Below are positions 45,101 through 52,526 of a stretch of DNA of 64,000 nt, one piece after another. Below the pieces are notes generated by a model. It was not told where the DNA came from. It was given only the letters and a program-made list of their open reading frames with translations, and did no database searches. Positions within the stretch are counted from its first letter, which is position 1. Each line of letters opens with the position of its first letter. The stretch is from an uncultured Muribaculaceae bacterium (GTDB lineage: Bacteria > Bacteroidota > Bacteroidia > Bacteroidales > Muribaculaceae). The stretch is taken from NCBI GenBank assembly GCA_910584545.1, contig CAJUBC010000006.1:1-64000 (forward strand), written 5' to 3'. Made by a program: the position numbers and the translations under genes.

Positions 45101-45652
45101 TCGAATGATGAGATCGTGCTGAACTTCACATTCTCCGGCCTCAAGGATCAGGCTCAGGCAGTTGAGTTCGACATCGTTCCTGTTTCCTTCAAGCCCGCAT
45201 TGGATCAGGCTACAGGTGACCTCTCGAGCGTGACCATCACATTCGACCAGCCTCTCGGCATCTACGGTGGCGGTGAGCTGGCAGCAGTCCTCTGGAGCAC
45301 CGAGCAGAGCTACCGCACAATGTCGTATGTAAGTGCAAGCGCACCTCAGACTGAATTCACGTTCACATTCAACCCCGCACCCACCGAGGCAGGAAATTAC
45401 CTCTTCATGGTAGCCAAGGGTTCTCTCGGCGACGCCGACTATATCGCCAACGACCAGACCGGTCATGCAACTGCCGAGATTTCTCATGTATACGAATTCA
45501 ATCCCTCGCTCGTCGGCATCCTCACCATCGATGCTGATCAGGTATTCGAGGATGGTATCTTCACCGTTGAGGGTATCTGCGTAGGCAAGACCACACGCAA
45601 CCTCCCCGCCGGCATCTACATCGCAGGCGGCCGCAAGATCGCCATCAAATAA
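42182..45652 (+). CDS. Large secreted protein with about nine 120-residue repeats
   Basis: 1156 residues with a signal peptide (MKKISTVLSSAFFAVAAFAG). The body is made of divergent repeats with starts near residues 27, 140, 268, 385, 513, 634, 756, 870 and 996 (FTIEPSGG, FTLTPAPG, FSITPNGG, ITFDPSAV, ITFDPAGG, YTYSPTEE, FKFVPADN, then two weaker). Within units a strand such as VDKLDTFNIEV, a K-D/K-N-G turn and a PGxY/PGEYxxVFPxGS strand recur, which suggests Ig-like beta-sandwich domains. The tail LPAGIYIAGGRKIAIK is type IX-like. The protein may be a surface adhesin or extended stalk. It is the last of the secreted cluster. Confidence 0.75.
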   Translation: MKKISTVLSSAFFAVAAFAGTTTETAPFTIEPSGGTVESLQTFTMTMQPESGVYDLGFASYYIYIEKDGTRVATSNGVSSLPNMQYELMFPAAIVENGEYTLVFPAGSVTKYDSDYNKLWTNETPFEYKYTVEAPAAEEIPFTLTPAPGTTLPIMKSFKLDMVTGGEAAALGFTSNLFKLYRDGQEVRATFSTKQTNEGELPTNFDFYLISPIVEEGDYTIVMPAGTVSWFDSDFMKLGSNTFDYEFNYTIKFDPNVDAIPEFNNTFFSITPNGGKVDKLDTFNIEVGGLGVKIWDITWDNTRYYVTKDGQRVCGVNKPVQVEGPEWTMSLETPQTEPGTYRLIFPVGSVFDSGADTSNQEWYIYEYTIEGQETPGDGQYVNSYITFDPSAVEQTSISGIKMWPKDSDYDYIDLDRRVQPQLLKDGEVLYEKANIEWIQNGDVVEASVLWFVDGNGMAVKEITEPGEYEAVFPVGSLLFYNMTDYTKFMSNEEVVRIKYVISGGTPVEPGNQYITFDPAGGEVAELTYVSMTPKTGYDDISVEKASSIELKKDGVKFASVKPDWLDDGTMCVRFYDAEEKQIEKITEPGEYTLVFPANSLAYYIGWDLISIDEEIVLNYTIVGGTTPVVENKYYTYSPTEEIQTSLTEIELQPKDPYYMLESLDASLIEVLKNGETFCAAKLTDLINPDGTYGLTLKFYDANGTRIPEITEAGEYLVVIPAGAIGWYHNNGEYGEVDVEQTIKYVIEGSATEAPKFKFVPADNESVESLASIEMTLDDSRYTTLNLGDAAITVNKDGEKFCDATATANEDFTAYTITLATPATEAGTYTVAIEGGKITVSDGGNAAVVVEEETLLTYNVTGKLPETVFDATVTKTSPIKLNQTTDFDDIQWEANQFVTFTTNISSVKAKEDVTVTFAAKDGSFSTTAALQVNFGSQLKALFTEKPVYNGDYTITIPKASFGDEAWLANNATGHSNDEIVLNFTFSGLKDQAQAVEFDIVPVSFKPALDQATGDLSSVTITFDQPLGIYGGGELAAVLWSTEQSYRTMSYVSASAPQTEFTFTFNPAPTEAGNYLFMVAKGSLGDADYIANDQTGHATAEISHVYEFNPSLVGILTIDADQVFEDGIFTVEGICVGKTTRNLPAGIYIAGGRKIAIK

Positions 45653-45669
45653 AGATCCGACATACCGAT

Positions 45670-45707
45670 AAAAAAATCGGCGCTCCTTTCGGGGCGCCGA
45701 TTTTTTT
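45670..45707. terminator. Bidirectional terminator between repeat gene and kbl
   Basis: AAAAAAATCGGCGC (45670-45683) pairs perfectly with GCGCCGATTTTTTT (45694-45707) around a 10-base loop. The A-run and T-run allow termination on both strands, fitting the convergent gene pair. Confidence 0.93.
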
Positions 45708-45724
45708 ATAATGTTGAATTTCGA

Positions 45725-45797
45725 ATTTTGAATGTTGAATTACATTGTTTTGGCAATTTTGGTTTTGCTGATGTTATCCTAATTCAACATTCAAAAT
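45725..45797. repeat. AT-rich inverted and direct repeat at the 3' end of kbl
   Basis: ATTTTGAATGTTGAATTA (45725-45742) is the perfect reverse complement of TAATTCAACATTCAAAAT (45780-45797). The right side contains the unit ATTCAACATTCAAAATT twice. Such TTGAAT/ATTCAA repeats recur in intergenic DNA of Bacteroidetes; it lies 17 bases before the kbl stop. Confidence 0.75.
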
Positions 45798-45813
45798 TCA
45801 ACATTCAAAATTA

Positions 45814-47007
45814 TCATTTAATCACATTCAGTTTCTTGCCTACCTTGATGAATGCTGCGATGGCCTTGTCGAGCTGCTCGCGGGTGTGGGCGGCGGAGAG
45901 CTGTACGCGGATGCGTGCCTGTCCCTTCGGTACTACCGGATAGTAGAAGCCCGTCACGTAGATGCCTTCCTTCTGCATCTCGGCTGCGAAGTCCTGAGAG
46001 AGTTTCGCGTCGTAGAGCATGACGGCGCAGATGGCGCTCTGGGTGGGCTTGATGTCGAAGCCCGCGGCGAGCATCTTGTCGCGGAAGTAGGCGACGTTCT
46101 CCATCAGTGTGGTGTGCAGGTCGTCGCTCTCGCCGAGCATGCGGAACATCTCGATGCTGGCGCCTACGATCGAGGGGGCCACGGAGTTGGAGAAGAGATA
46201 GGGACGCGAACGCTGACGGAGCATGTCGATGATCTCCTTGGGACCGGTGGTGAAACCGCCCATGGCGCCTCCGAACGACTTGCCGAGCGTACCGGTGAAG
46301 ATGTCGATCTTGCCGTAGCAGTCGAACTTCTCCGCAACGCCGTGACCGGTTGCTCCGACAACTCCTGCGGAGTGGCTTTCGTCTACCATCACGAGTGCGT
46401 CATATTTCTCGGCGAGTTCGCAGATCTTGTCCATGGGAGCCACGTTGCCGTCCATCGAGAACACGCCGTCGGTGGCGATGATGCGGTAGCGGCAGTCCTG
46501 CGCTTCCTTCAGGCAGCGCTCCAGGTCCGCCATGTCGGCGTTGGCATAGCGGAAACGCTTGGCCTTGCAGAGGCGCACGCCGTCGATGATCGAAGCGTGG
46601 TTGAGGGCATCGCTGATGATGGCGTCCTGCTCTGTGAAAAGGGGCTCGAACAGACCGCCGTTGGCATCGAAGCAAGCGGCGTAGAGGATGGTGTCCTCGG
46701 TCTTGAAATAATCGCTGATGGCTTTCTCGAGTTCCTTGTGGAGGTCCTGCGTACCGCAGATGAAGCGTACCGACGACATTCCGTAGCCACGACGGTCCAT
46801 GGCCTTCTTGGCGGCCTCGATGAGGCGGCTGTTGTCAGCGAGGCCGAGATAGTTGTTGGCACAGAAATTGAGCACTTCGCCCTTTGTGCCTTCCACTTCG
46901 ATGTCGCTGCTCTGGGGAGTGATGATCACACGCTCGTTCTTGTAGAGACCGGCATCCTTGATGTCCTGAAGTTCTTTCTGAAGATGTGTCTTGAAATTCT
47001 TGTACAT
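45814..47007 (-). CDS. kbl: Glycine C-acetyltransferase (2-amino-3-ketobutyrate CoA ligase)
   Basis: 397 residues from ATG 47007 (MYKNFKTHLQKELQDIKDAGLYKNER); the longer reading from 47037 is rejected because it would lie on the promoter side. PLP motifs: FCANNYLGLADN, SVRFICGTQDLHKELE, DGVFSMDGNVAPM, VMVDESHSAGVVG and IDIFTGTLGKSFGGAMGGF with the PLP lysine. Reaction: 2-amino-3-ketobutyrate plus CoA to glycine and acetyl-CoA, in the threonine degradation route. It is divergent from tdh with a shared 205-base intergenic region, so the two steps are encoded back to back. Confidence 0.96.
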   Translation of the reverse strand: MYKNFKTHLQKELQDIKDAGLYKNERVIITPQSSDIEVEGTKGEVLNFCANNYLGLADNSRLIEAAKKAMDRRGYGMSSVRFICGTQDLHKELEKAISDYFKTEDTILYAACFDANGGLFEPLFTEQDAIISDALNHASIIDGVRLCKAKRFRYANADMADLERCLKEAQDCRYRIIATDGVFSMDGNVAPMDKICELAEKYDALVMVDESHSAGVVGATGHGVAEKFDCYGKIDIFTGTLGKSFGGAMGGFTTGPKEIIDMLRQRSRPYLFSNSVAPSIVGASIEMFRMLGESDDLHTTLMENVAYFRDKMLAAGFDIKPTQSAICAVMLYDAKLSQDFAAEMQKEGIYVTGFYYPVVPKGQARIRVQLSAAHTREQLDKAIAAFIKVGKKLNVIK

Positions 47008-47059
47008 GATATTAGTATGTTCGGGACGCGGCCACATGGCCCCGTTCCATTTAATGACA

Positions 47060-47067
47060 CAAATTTA
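47060..47067 (-). promoter_or_regulatory. kbl promoter -7 box
   Basis: On the minus strand, TAAATTTG at 47067-47060 matches the -7 consensus and lies about 53 bases before the kbl ATG. No good TTTG was found 19-21 bases upstream. Confidence 0.5.
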
Positions 47068-47111
47068 AAAAATATTTGGCATTCATTGATTATTTTTAGC
47101 GAAAAAATTTC

Positions 47112-47119
47112 TATTTTTG
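47112..47119 (+). promoter_or_regulatory. tdh promoter -7 box
   Basis: TATTTTTG matches TAnnTTTG; a TTG occurs at 47086-47088 with a somewhat long spacer (23 bases). The leader to the tdh ATG would be about 85 bases. Together with the kbl box it shows a divergent control region in 47008-47212. Confidence 0.5.
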
Positions 47120-47212
47120 CAGTGAATTCCACTAACGGCGGTCAGTGCCGCTTCCGCGCGATGCGCGCAAGCCTTTTTCAGACCGTCGCCTTAAATTTAT
47201 TACCGACATAAG

Positions 47213-48190
47213 ATGAAGAATATCCTTGTCATCGGAGGTACCGGTCAGATCGGCTCCGAACTCATCATGAAACTCCGTGCCCTTTATCCGCAGGGCACCG
47301 TGGTATGCGGCTACATCCCCGCCGCTCCTCCCAAAGGGATCCTGCTCGAAAGCGGTCCCGCCGAGATCGTCGATATCACCAATCCTCAGCAGATCGCCGA
47401 TGTGGTCGATAAATACAAGATCGACACCATCTATAATCTCGCAGCGCTTCTGTCGGCCGTAGCCGAGGCCAAGCCTCAGCTCGCATGGCACATAGGCGTG
47501 GGAGGTCTCTACAACACCCTCGAGGTGGCCCGCGAGAAAGGCTGCGCGGTCTTCACCCCCAGCTCCATCGGCTCTTTCGGTCCCTCCACCCCCCACGTCA
47601 AGACCCCGCAGGACACGATCCAGCGTCCGCAGACCATCTACGGCGTGACCAAGGTAAGCGGCGAGCTCCTCTCCGACTATTACGCCAAGCGTTTCGGAGT
47701 CGACACGCGTTCCGTCCGTTTCCCGGGCCTCATCTCTTATACGACTCTCCCCGGCGGCGGTACGACCGACTATGCGGTCGACATCTATTACTCGGCAGTG
47801 AAGGGCGAGACATTCAAATGCCCGTTGAAGCCGGGCACGTTCATGGATATGATGTACATGCCCGACGCGCTCCGCGCCGCTGTAGAGATCATGGAGGCCG
47901 ACCCGACGAAGCTTATCCACCGCAACTCATTCAACATCGCCTCGATGAGCTTCGATCCCGAGATCATCGCCGCCAAGATAAAGGAGTATATCCCGGAATT
48001 CAAGATGGAATACGAGCTTGACCCGCTCCGTCAGGCCATAGCTGACTCGTGGCCCGACTCCCTCGACGACACATGCGCCCGCGAAGAGTGGGGCTGGCGT
48101 CCGGAATATGACCTCGACGCGATGACCCGCGATATGATCCCCAACCTCTGCGAGAAACTGCAGATCCCCGTCCTCAAGCTGGAGAAGTAA
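47213..48190 (+). CDS. tdh: SDR-type L-threonine 3-dehydrogenase
   Basis: 325 residues. N-terminal Rossmann loop GGTGQIG (8-14), catalytic Tyr143 and Lys147 in IYGVTKVSG, and the family signature ISYTTLPGGGTTDYAVDIYYSAV and FMDMMYMPDALRA, which mark the UDP-galactose-4-epimerase-like threonine dehydrogenase of Bacteroidetes rather than the zinc enzyme. Reaction: L-threonine plus NAD+ to 2-amino-3-ketobutyrate, which the product of the divergent kbl gene cleaves to glycine and acetyl-CoA. A strong terminator follows. Confidence 0.94.
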   Translation: MKNILVIGGTGQIGSELIMKLRALYPQGTVVCGYIPAAPPKGILLESGPAEIVDITNPQQIADVVDKYKIDTIYNLAALLSAVAEAKPQLAWHIGVGGLYNTLEVAREKGCAVFTPSSIGSFGPSTPHVKTPQDTIQRPQTIYGVTKVSGELLSDYYAKRFGVDTRSVRFPGLISYTTLPGGGTTDYAVDIYYSAVKGETFKCPLKPGTFMDMMYMPDALRAAVEIMEADPTKLIHRNSFNIASMSFDPEIIAAKIKEYIPEFKMEYELDPLRQAIADSWPDSLDDTCAREEWGWRPEYDLDAMTRDMIPNLCEKLQIPVLKLEK

Positions 48191-48241
48191 GAAAAAGGCC
48201 CATGCGCAGGCAAAAACCTTGCGTACGGATGTAAGTTATGT

Positions 48242-48271
48242 GCCGGGAAGTCCGACTTCCCGGCTCTTTTT
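48242..48271 (+). terminator. Terminator after tdh
   Basis: GCCGGGAAGT (48242-48251) pairs perfectly with ACTTCCCGGC (48255-48264) around a three-base loop, followed by TCTTTTT (48265-48271). It separates tdh from the convergent porin gene. Confidence 0.9.
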
Positions 48272-48280
48272 GTATGTCCG

Positions 48281-50329
48281 TCAGTCCGCGAAATCGATGG
48301 AGAGGCCGCAGCGGAACTCGCGCGGGTTGATGGGGTAGTGCGGCATGGAGAAGCTGTCGCGCGAGAACCAGCGCTCGTTGAGGTGGCTGCACATCACGAA
48401 GAAGCGTACCTTGTAGAGCTTGCAGGTGAGATAGACGTTGCCGAAAGCATAGCCCCCCACATCTATCGGATTGTCGCCCTGCACATGGAATGACATCGTG
48501 GCCGGCTGGTACATCATCCCCCGGTAGCGGGTATAGTAGTTGCAGTCCACGCCTATCTGTACCGTCAGAGCGCGGAACGCCTTGAAGTAAAGATACATGT
48601 TGCTGTAGAGCGTGAACGCCGGAAGCGGCAGGATGTCGGCGTTGGAGGTTGTCTGGTATGTCAGTGTGTTGTCCCAGTTCCAGATACCGAACCGGAGGTT
48701 CTGCTGAAGCCGCGCCGAGAACACCTGGAGATGTCCCGTGTGCTGTGCGGGAAGGCAGTCGGAGTTGAAGTAGACGTGGTTCTGCACATTCTCCACCCCC
48801 ACGGATAATGTGGTCCATGACCATGGAATATGCAGGCGCCCCTCCGCGCGGAAGCTGCGTATCTTGCCGAAATCGTTGTTCCAGATGTAGTGGTTGCCGT
48901 AGTAGTGATTGTATAGATAGTTCGGCTCGAGATTCTTGAAGAAGCCGTCGGCCTCGATCCTGACGGTGTCGTTGCCGAGCTTGAAGCGCGTCTCTATCGA
49001 GCCTCTCACATCTATCTCGCCGGCGGCATCGCCGAGGATGCCGAACTTAGCGTCGGCCGAATAACGGATGGTATTGCCCCGCGTCTTTTCGATGCGGCCG
49101 CCGATCCAGAGTCGGTTGCGCGTGCGGAGGGGGTTGAATTCCGCACCCTCCGGCATCGGGGTGAGACCCGCTTCGGTCACCTCTTCCGGAGTCATGCCGC
49201 TGTCGCGCAGGTCTGACGAGCCCTTGGCCCGGTACCACCAGCGGTCGATATTCCAGGTGGCGTAGGCCGAGAGACCGAACCGGGCCCATTTCTGGAATCC
49301 CTCGATCATCTGGATTCCGAATGAATTGTCGATCGACCAATAGCGGGCGGTGTCTTCCGTTCCGGAGAGATCGAAGTAAGTATAGGGCCAGAAACCGTTG
49401 GTGGGCGGAGTTGTGTTGATGAAGAAGCGCTCGTTGTCGAGGAGCCGGAAAGAATAGACGAATTTGGTGACGGGCACGAATTCCTCACGCTTCACCGTGT
49501 CGGTCTCCTGGGTGATGTCGCGCCAGAATCCGAGCTTGTATGCGTGCGACATATAGAAGTCGGAGCCCTTCACATTGTTATGGGTGTTGGTGAGGTTTAC
49601 GGGGATACTCTTGTCCTGGACGCTCGTAACTCCTCCCTGCACGGCCGCGGGGTCGGTTATGAACCGGTCGTCGCTGATTCCGCCGTTCTCCTTGTTGGTG
49701 TGGTCGTAATGGTTGTAGTAGGCCTGCATCTCGTAGCGGCTGCCGGTGTAGTAGCCCTGTATGCCGAATGCCAGTTCCTTGGTGGCCTGCTCGGCGTAAC
49801 TGCCGATGGTGTAGGGGAAATCCACCCACGCGCCGATGCCGATCTTACGGTTGACGTTTCCGGCGAAGATGGCGTTGAGCCAGTCGGTCTTTGTCTGCTT
49901 GTCCCACGTGAGGTTGTAGGAGAGTAGCGTCATCGGGATATAGACGTTGTAGAATTTCTGCTTGGAGAAGGATGGCACCCATTTCTCGATTGCGTTGTTG
50001 AAGAAGAAGGTCCTGCCGGAGGGACGGTTGAAGTAAATCATGTCGAGGCCCGGGCCGGATAGCTGGCCTGTTGTGGCCCATGCGTCGGTAGTGAGCGCGG
50101 GTACGAAATTGCGCTGGTAATTGTAGAGCACCGTGTCGATGGTGCTCTCTATCCTGCTTCCGAGAGGCCAGGAGAGGGTCCATGCGCTCCCGGGGCGGTA
50201 GTTGCTCTTTTTCGAGGAAGGCTCGAGTCCCTGCTCCGGCTGCCGGGCATACGTGAAGGCAGTTGTCATCGCTGTCACGATGGCAACTGCCGTGATGAGT
50301 ATCCTGTATATGTTTCGTTTTTTTCTCAA
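48281..50329 (-). CDS. Putative outer-membrane porin (Porin_10-like)
   Basis: 682 residues with a signal peptide (MRKKRNIYRILITAVAIVTAMTTAFTYA). The beta-barrel profile has LSWPLGSRIESTIDTVLYNYQRNFVPAL, STIDTVLYNYQRN, GNVNRKIGIGAWVDFPYTIGSY and repeated aromatic-alternating strands (SYNLTWDKQTKTDWLNAIFAGN; FLTYSFRLLDNERFF-type VYSFRLLDNERFFINT). It resembles the Bacteroidetes 'putative porin' family (Porin_10). Location: outer membrane, general diffusion role likely. The C-terminus PREFRCGLSIDFAD is atypical in not ending in Phe. Its promoter is at 50352-50382 and no partner is in the same transcript. Confidence 0.82.
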   Translation of the reverse strand: MRKKRNIYRILITAVAIVTAMTTAFTYARQPEQGLEPSSKKSNYRPGSAWTLSWPLGSRIESTIDTVLYNYQRNFVPALTTDAWATTGQLSGPGLDMIYFNRPSGRTFFFNNAIEKWVPSFSKQKFYNVYIPMTLLSYNLTWDKQTKTDWLNAIFAGNVNRKIGIGAWVDFPYTIGSYAEQATKELAFGIQGYYTGSRYEMQAYYNHYDHTNKENGGISDDRFITDPAAVQGGVTSVQDKSIPVNLTNTHNNVKGSDFYMSHAYKLGFWRDITQETDTVKREEFVPVTKFVYSFRLLDNERFFINTTPPTNGFWPYTYFDLSGTEDTARYWSIDNSFGIQMIEGFQKWARFGLSAYATWNIDRWWYRAKGSSDLRDSGMTPEEVTEAGLTPMPEGAEFNPLRTRNRLWIGGRIEKTRGNTIRYSADAKFGILGDAAGEIDVRGSIETRFKLGNDTVRIEADGFFKNLEPNYLYNHYYGNHYIWNNDFGKIRSFRAEGRLHIPWSWTTLSVGVENVQNHVYFNSDCLPAQHTGHLQVFSARLQQNLRFGIWNWDNTLTYQTTSNADILPLPAFTLYSNMYLYFKAFRALTVQIGVDCNYYTRYRGMMYQPATMSFHVQGDNPIDVGGYAFGNVYLTCKLYKVRFFVMCSHLNERWFSRDSFSMPHYPINPREFRCGLSIDFAD

Positions 50330-50351
50330 AGGAATCTATGATATGCAGATG

Positions 50352-50382
50352 CAAAATTACGAAAAAATCCCCATATCATAAA
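50352..50382 (-). promoter_or_regulatory. Porin gene promoter
   Basis: Minus strand: TTTA (50382-50379, one mismatch to TTTG), 19-base spacer, TAATTTTG (50359-50352). It lies about 20 bases before the porin ATG at 50329, in the gap after DUF4301. Confidence 0.55.
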
Positions 50383-50404
50383 GAGAAAAATGCTGTGCCT
50401 CGGG

Positions 50405-51931
50405 TCAGAGCGGCTGATGGGCCGGGCGCAGCAGGTCGTTGACGGTCTTGACGGGATTGAAAGTGTCGGCCGGCACCTCGATGAAGATGGTGTTCCAGTC
50501 GCTCATCGCGCCGTTCCAGAGACCGGGAAGCTCGAGAGCCTTTATCTCCACGCCGTCGCGGCTCTTGTCGGAGATGAAGCATGTGGCCATGTCGACATAT
50601 TCGGGGAGGTTGAACCTGCGTCCCTCGAAGTCTTTGGTGGCTACCGCGAGGTCTACGGGGTTGAAATGCGTTGCCTCGCGGAAGATTTTCTCATCCACGG
50701 GATTTTTGTGGTTGATCTGCGATGACTCGAGAATCTGCGGGCTGACGGTGCCGTCCTGATTGTAGACCAGGAATGGACCTCCGCCAGGCTCGCCGCTGTT
50801 GCGCACCATACCGCATACGCGCAGAGGGCGGTTCAGTTTCGAGAAGATGTATTTCGCTTTGCCGGCCGCATCCATGCCGTCGGCCTCGTCGTGGGTGATG
50901 CAGAGAACCGAGCGGAGGAAATGGAGCATCTCTTCCAGTTTCCCGTCATCGGGTACCCCGGCCTTGAGCAGGCGGCAGTATTCGTCGATACGCTGCTTGA
51001 CGGCCACCAGTGTGCCGCCGAGCACGCGCTTGTGATGGATGGTCGACTCGCGGCGGTCATCCCCCACCACGTTGTCGATGTTCTTGATGAAGATCACGTC
51101 CGCGTCGAGGTCGTTGAGGTTCTCGATGAGCGCGCCGTGGCCTCCGGGACGGAAGAAGAGATGGCCATCCTCGCGGTAGGGGGTGCCGTCGGGATTGGCG
51201 GCGACGGTGTCGGTGGAAGGTTTCTGCACGCTGTAGGTGATGTCGTAGTCAACGCCGTAGAGATGACCGAGACACCCGGCGGTCTCCTCCACCTTGATCT
51301 TGGCGAGGGGGAGATGGGAATCGGAGACTGTGAAATGCACATGTACCTTGCGGTCGCGTCCCGCGGCATATTGCGCTCCCTCGGCGAGATGCTCCTCGAG
51401 GGCGGTGCGGCTGCGTCCCGGCACCTTGTGGAACTCCAGCAGCGCCTTTGGGAGACGGCCGTAGTCAAGACCGTCGGCCTCTATGAGGGCGCGGGCCACT
51501 TCCTTGTATTTCTTCTCATCCATCAGCGTGGCCACGCTCTTGCCGTAAAGCGACACACATGCCGAGTTGAGACGGGGGAAAAATGCGAAATTCTCGATCT
51601 TGTCGAAGAAAAGCCTGAGGAAGTCTGTGTCCGGCTTGTCCGATTTCCCGTTGACGAATGCGAAGATGTCCTTGAACATACGGGACGCGGCGCCGCTCGC
51701 AGGAACCATCTTGAGCACCTTGCCTCCCTGCTGGAGGAACGTCTCCCAGCAGCTGAGGGCACCGAGAGCCATCTCGGCATTGATTTCGGAGATTCCGTGT
51801 CCCGGGGTGGCCGCGGCCTCGAGCCGCAGGTAGGGGAACCCGGTGCGGATCATCTCGAGCTGAGCGCAAAGCTGCTCTTCCGTTATTCCTTTTTCGTTAA
51901 GGAATTCGATGTCCTTGCTGTCTAAATTCAT
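50405..51931 (-). CDS. DUF4301 nucleotide-sugar pyrophosphorylase-like protein
   Basis: 508 residues. MNLDSKDIEFLNEKGITEEQLCAQLEMIRTGFPYLRLEAAATPGHGI matches the start of DUF4301. Inside are KMVPASGAASRMF (a glycine-rich loop of the nucleotidyltransferase type), DGHLFFRPGGHGALIENLNDLDADVIFIKNIDNVVGDDRR (like the sugar-binding region of UDP-GlcNAc pyrophosphorylases) and PRHLFVY-like GGPFLVYNQDGTVSPQILESSQI. The fold is probably a nucleotide-sugar pyrophosphorylase, but the substrate is unknown. It sits 24 bases after a guanine-deaminase-like gene, suggesting a nucleotide-linked function or a simple operon. Confidence 0.82.
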   Translation of the reverse strand: MNLDSKDIEFLNEKGITEEQLCAQLEMIRTGFPYLRLEAAATPGHGISEINAEMALGALSCWETFLQQGGKVLKMVPASGAASRMFKDIFAFVNGKSDKPDTDFLRLFFDKIENFAFFPRLNSACVSLYGKSVATLMDEKKYKEVARALIEADGLDYGRLPKALLEFHKVPGRSRTALEEHLAEGAQYAAGRDRKVHVHFTVSDSHLPLAKIKVEETAGCLGHLYGVDYDITYSVQKPSTDTVAANPDGTPYREDGHLFFRPGGHGALIENLNDLDADVIFIKNIDNVVGDDRRESTIHHKRVLGGTLVAVKQRIDEYCRLLKAGVPDDGKLEEMLHFLRSVLCITHDEADGMDAAGKAKYIFSKLNRPLRVCGMVRNSGEPGGGPFLVYNQDGTVSPQILESSQINHKNPVDEKIFREATHFNPVDLAVATKDFEGRRFNLPEYVDMATCFISDKSRDGVEIKALELPGLWNGAMSDWNTIFIEVPADTFNPVKTVNDLLRPAHQPL

Positions 51932-51955
51932 GTCGATATAGTTTATGGGTATGGG

Positions 51956-52441
51956 TCAGTAGGGGGTCTTGTCGCTCTTGGCGGCCCACTTCTCGAAGGC
52001 GCGGATAGTGTCTGAACCATCCACATGGATTTCAGGGAGACGGCGTGATTCCGCAGGGCGCGCGAGTTCCTCGTAGATGAACTTGTCGGAGAAGTCGATG
52101 GCGTCGGCATCCTCCTTGGTGTTGCCGTAGAAGATCTTTCTGACACCGGCCCAATACAGCGCCGAGAGACACATCGGGCATGGCTCACAGCTGGAGTAGA
52201 CGGTGCAGCCCTCGAGGCGGAACGTGTTCAGCTTTCCGCAGGCGTGTCTGATGGCGTTGACCTCGGCATGAGCCGTGGGGTCGTTGTCGACGGTCACCGA
52301 GTTGACTCCCGTGGCTATAACCTCGCCGTCCCGGACTATTACCGCTCCGAAGGGGCCTCCGCCACGGTCGATGTTCTCGAGCGACAGACGGGCCGCCAGA
52401 TCCATATATTCCTTATTGAAATCTTTCATTCCTTCCTTCAT
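51956..52441 (-). CDS. Guanine deaminase-like nucleoside/nucleobase deaminase
   Basis: 161 residues of the cytidine deaminase-like fold. Zinc site: HAE (His58-Glu60, in DPTAHAEVNAIR) and PCPMC (Cys88, Cys91, in SSCEPCPMCLSALYWAGV). The loop GGPFGAVIV and the C-terminal FSDKFIYEELARPAESRRLP closely follow the B. subtilis guanine deaminase GuaD (FDDSFIYKEI...). Reaction: guanine to xanthine plus ammonia; a tRNA adenosine deaminase (TadA) is less likely because of the C-terminal pattern. ATG 52441 is used; 52429 is an alternative. It starts 85 bases after the lipoprotein gene and precedes DUF4301. Confidence 0.85.
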   Translation of the reverse strand: MKEGMKDFNKEYMDLAARLSLENIDRGGGPFGAVIVRDGEVIATGVNSVTVDNDPTAHAEVNAIRHACGKLNTFRLEGCTVYSSCEPCPMCLSALYWAGVRKIFYGNTKEDADAIDFSDKFIYEELARPAESRRLPEIHVDGSDTIRAFEKWAAKSDKTPY

Positions 52442-52526
52442 ACTGTTTTTTTAAAATTCAGATAAGAGCCGCATTGCCGAAGGCTCTATATGCGAAACGT
52501 TTTCCGGAGGCCGAAAGTTCCGGTAC

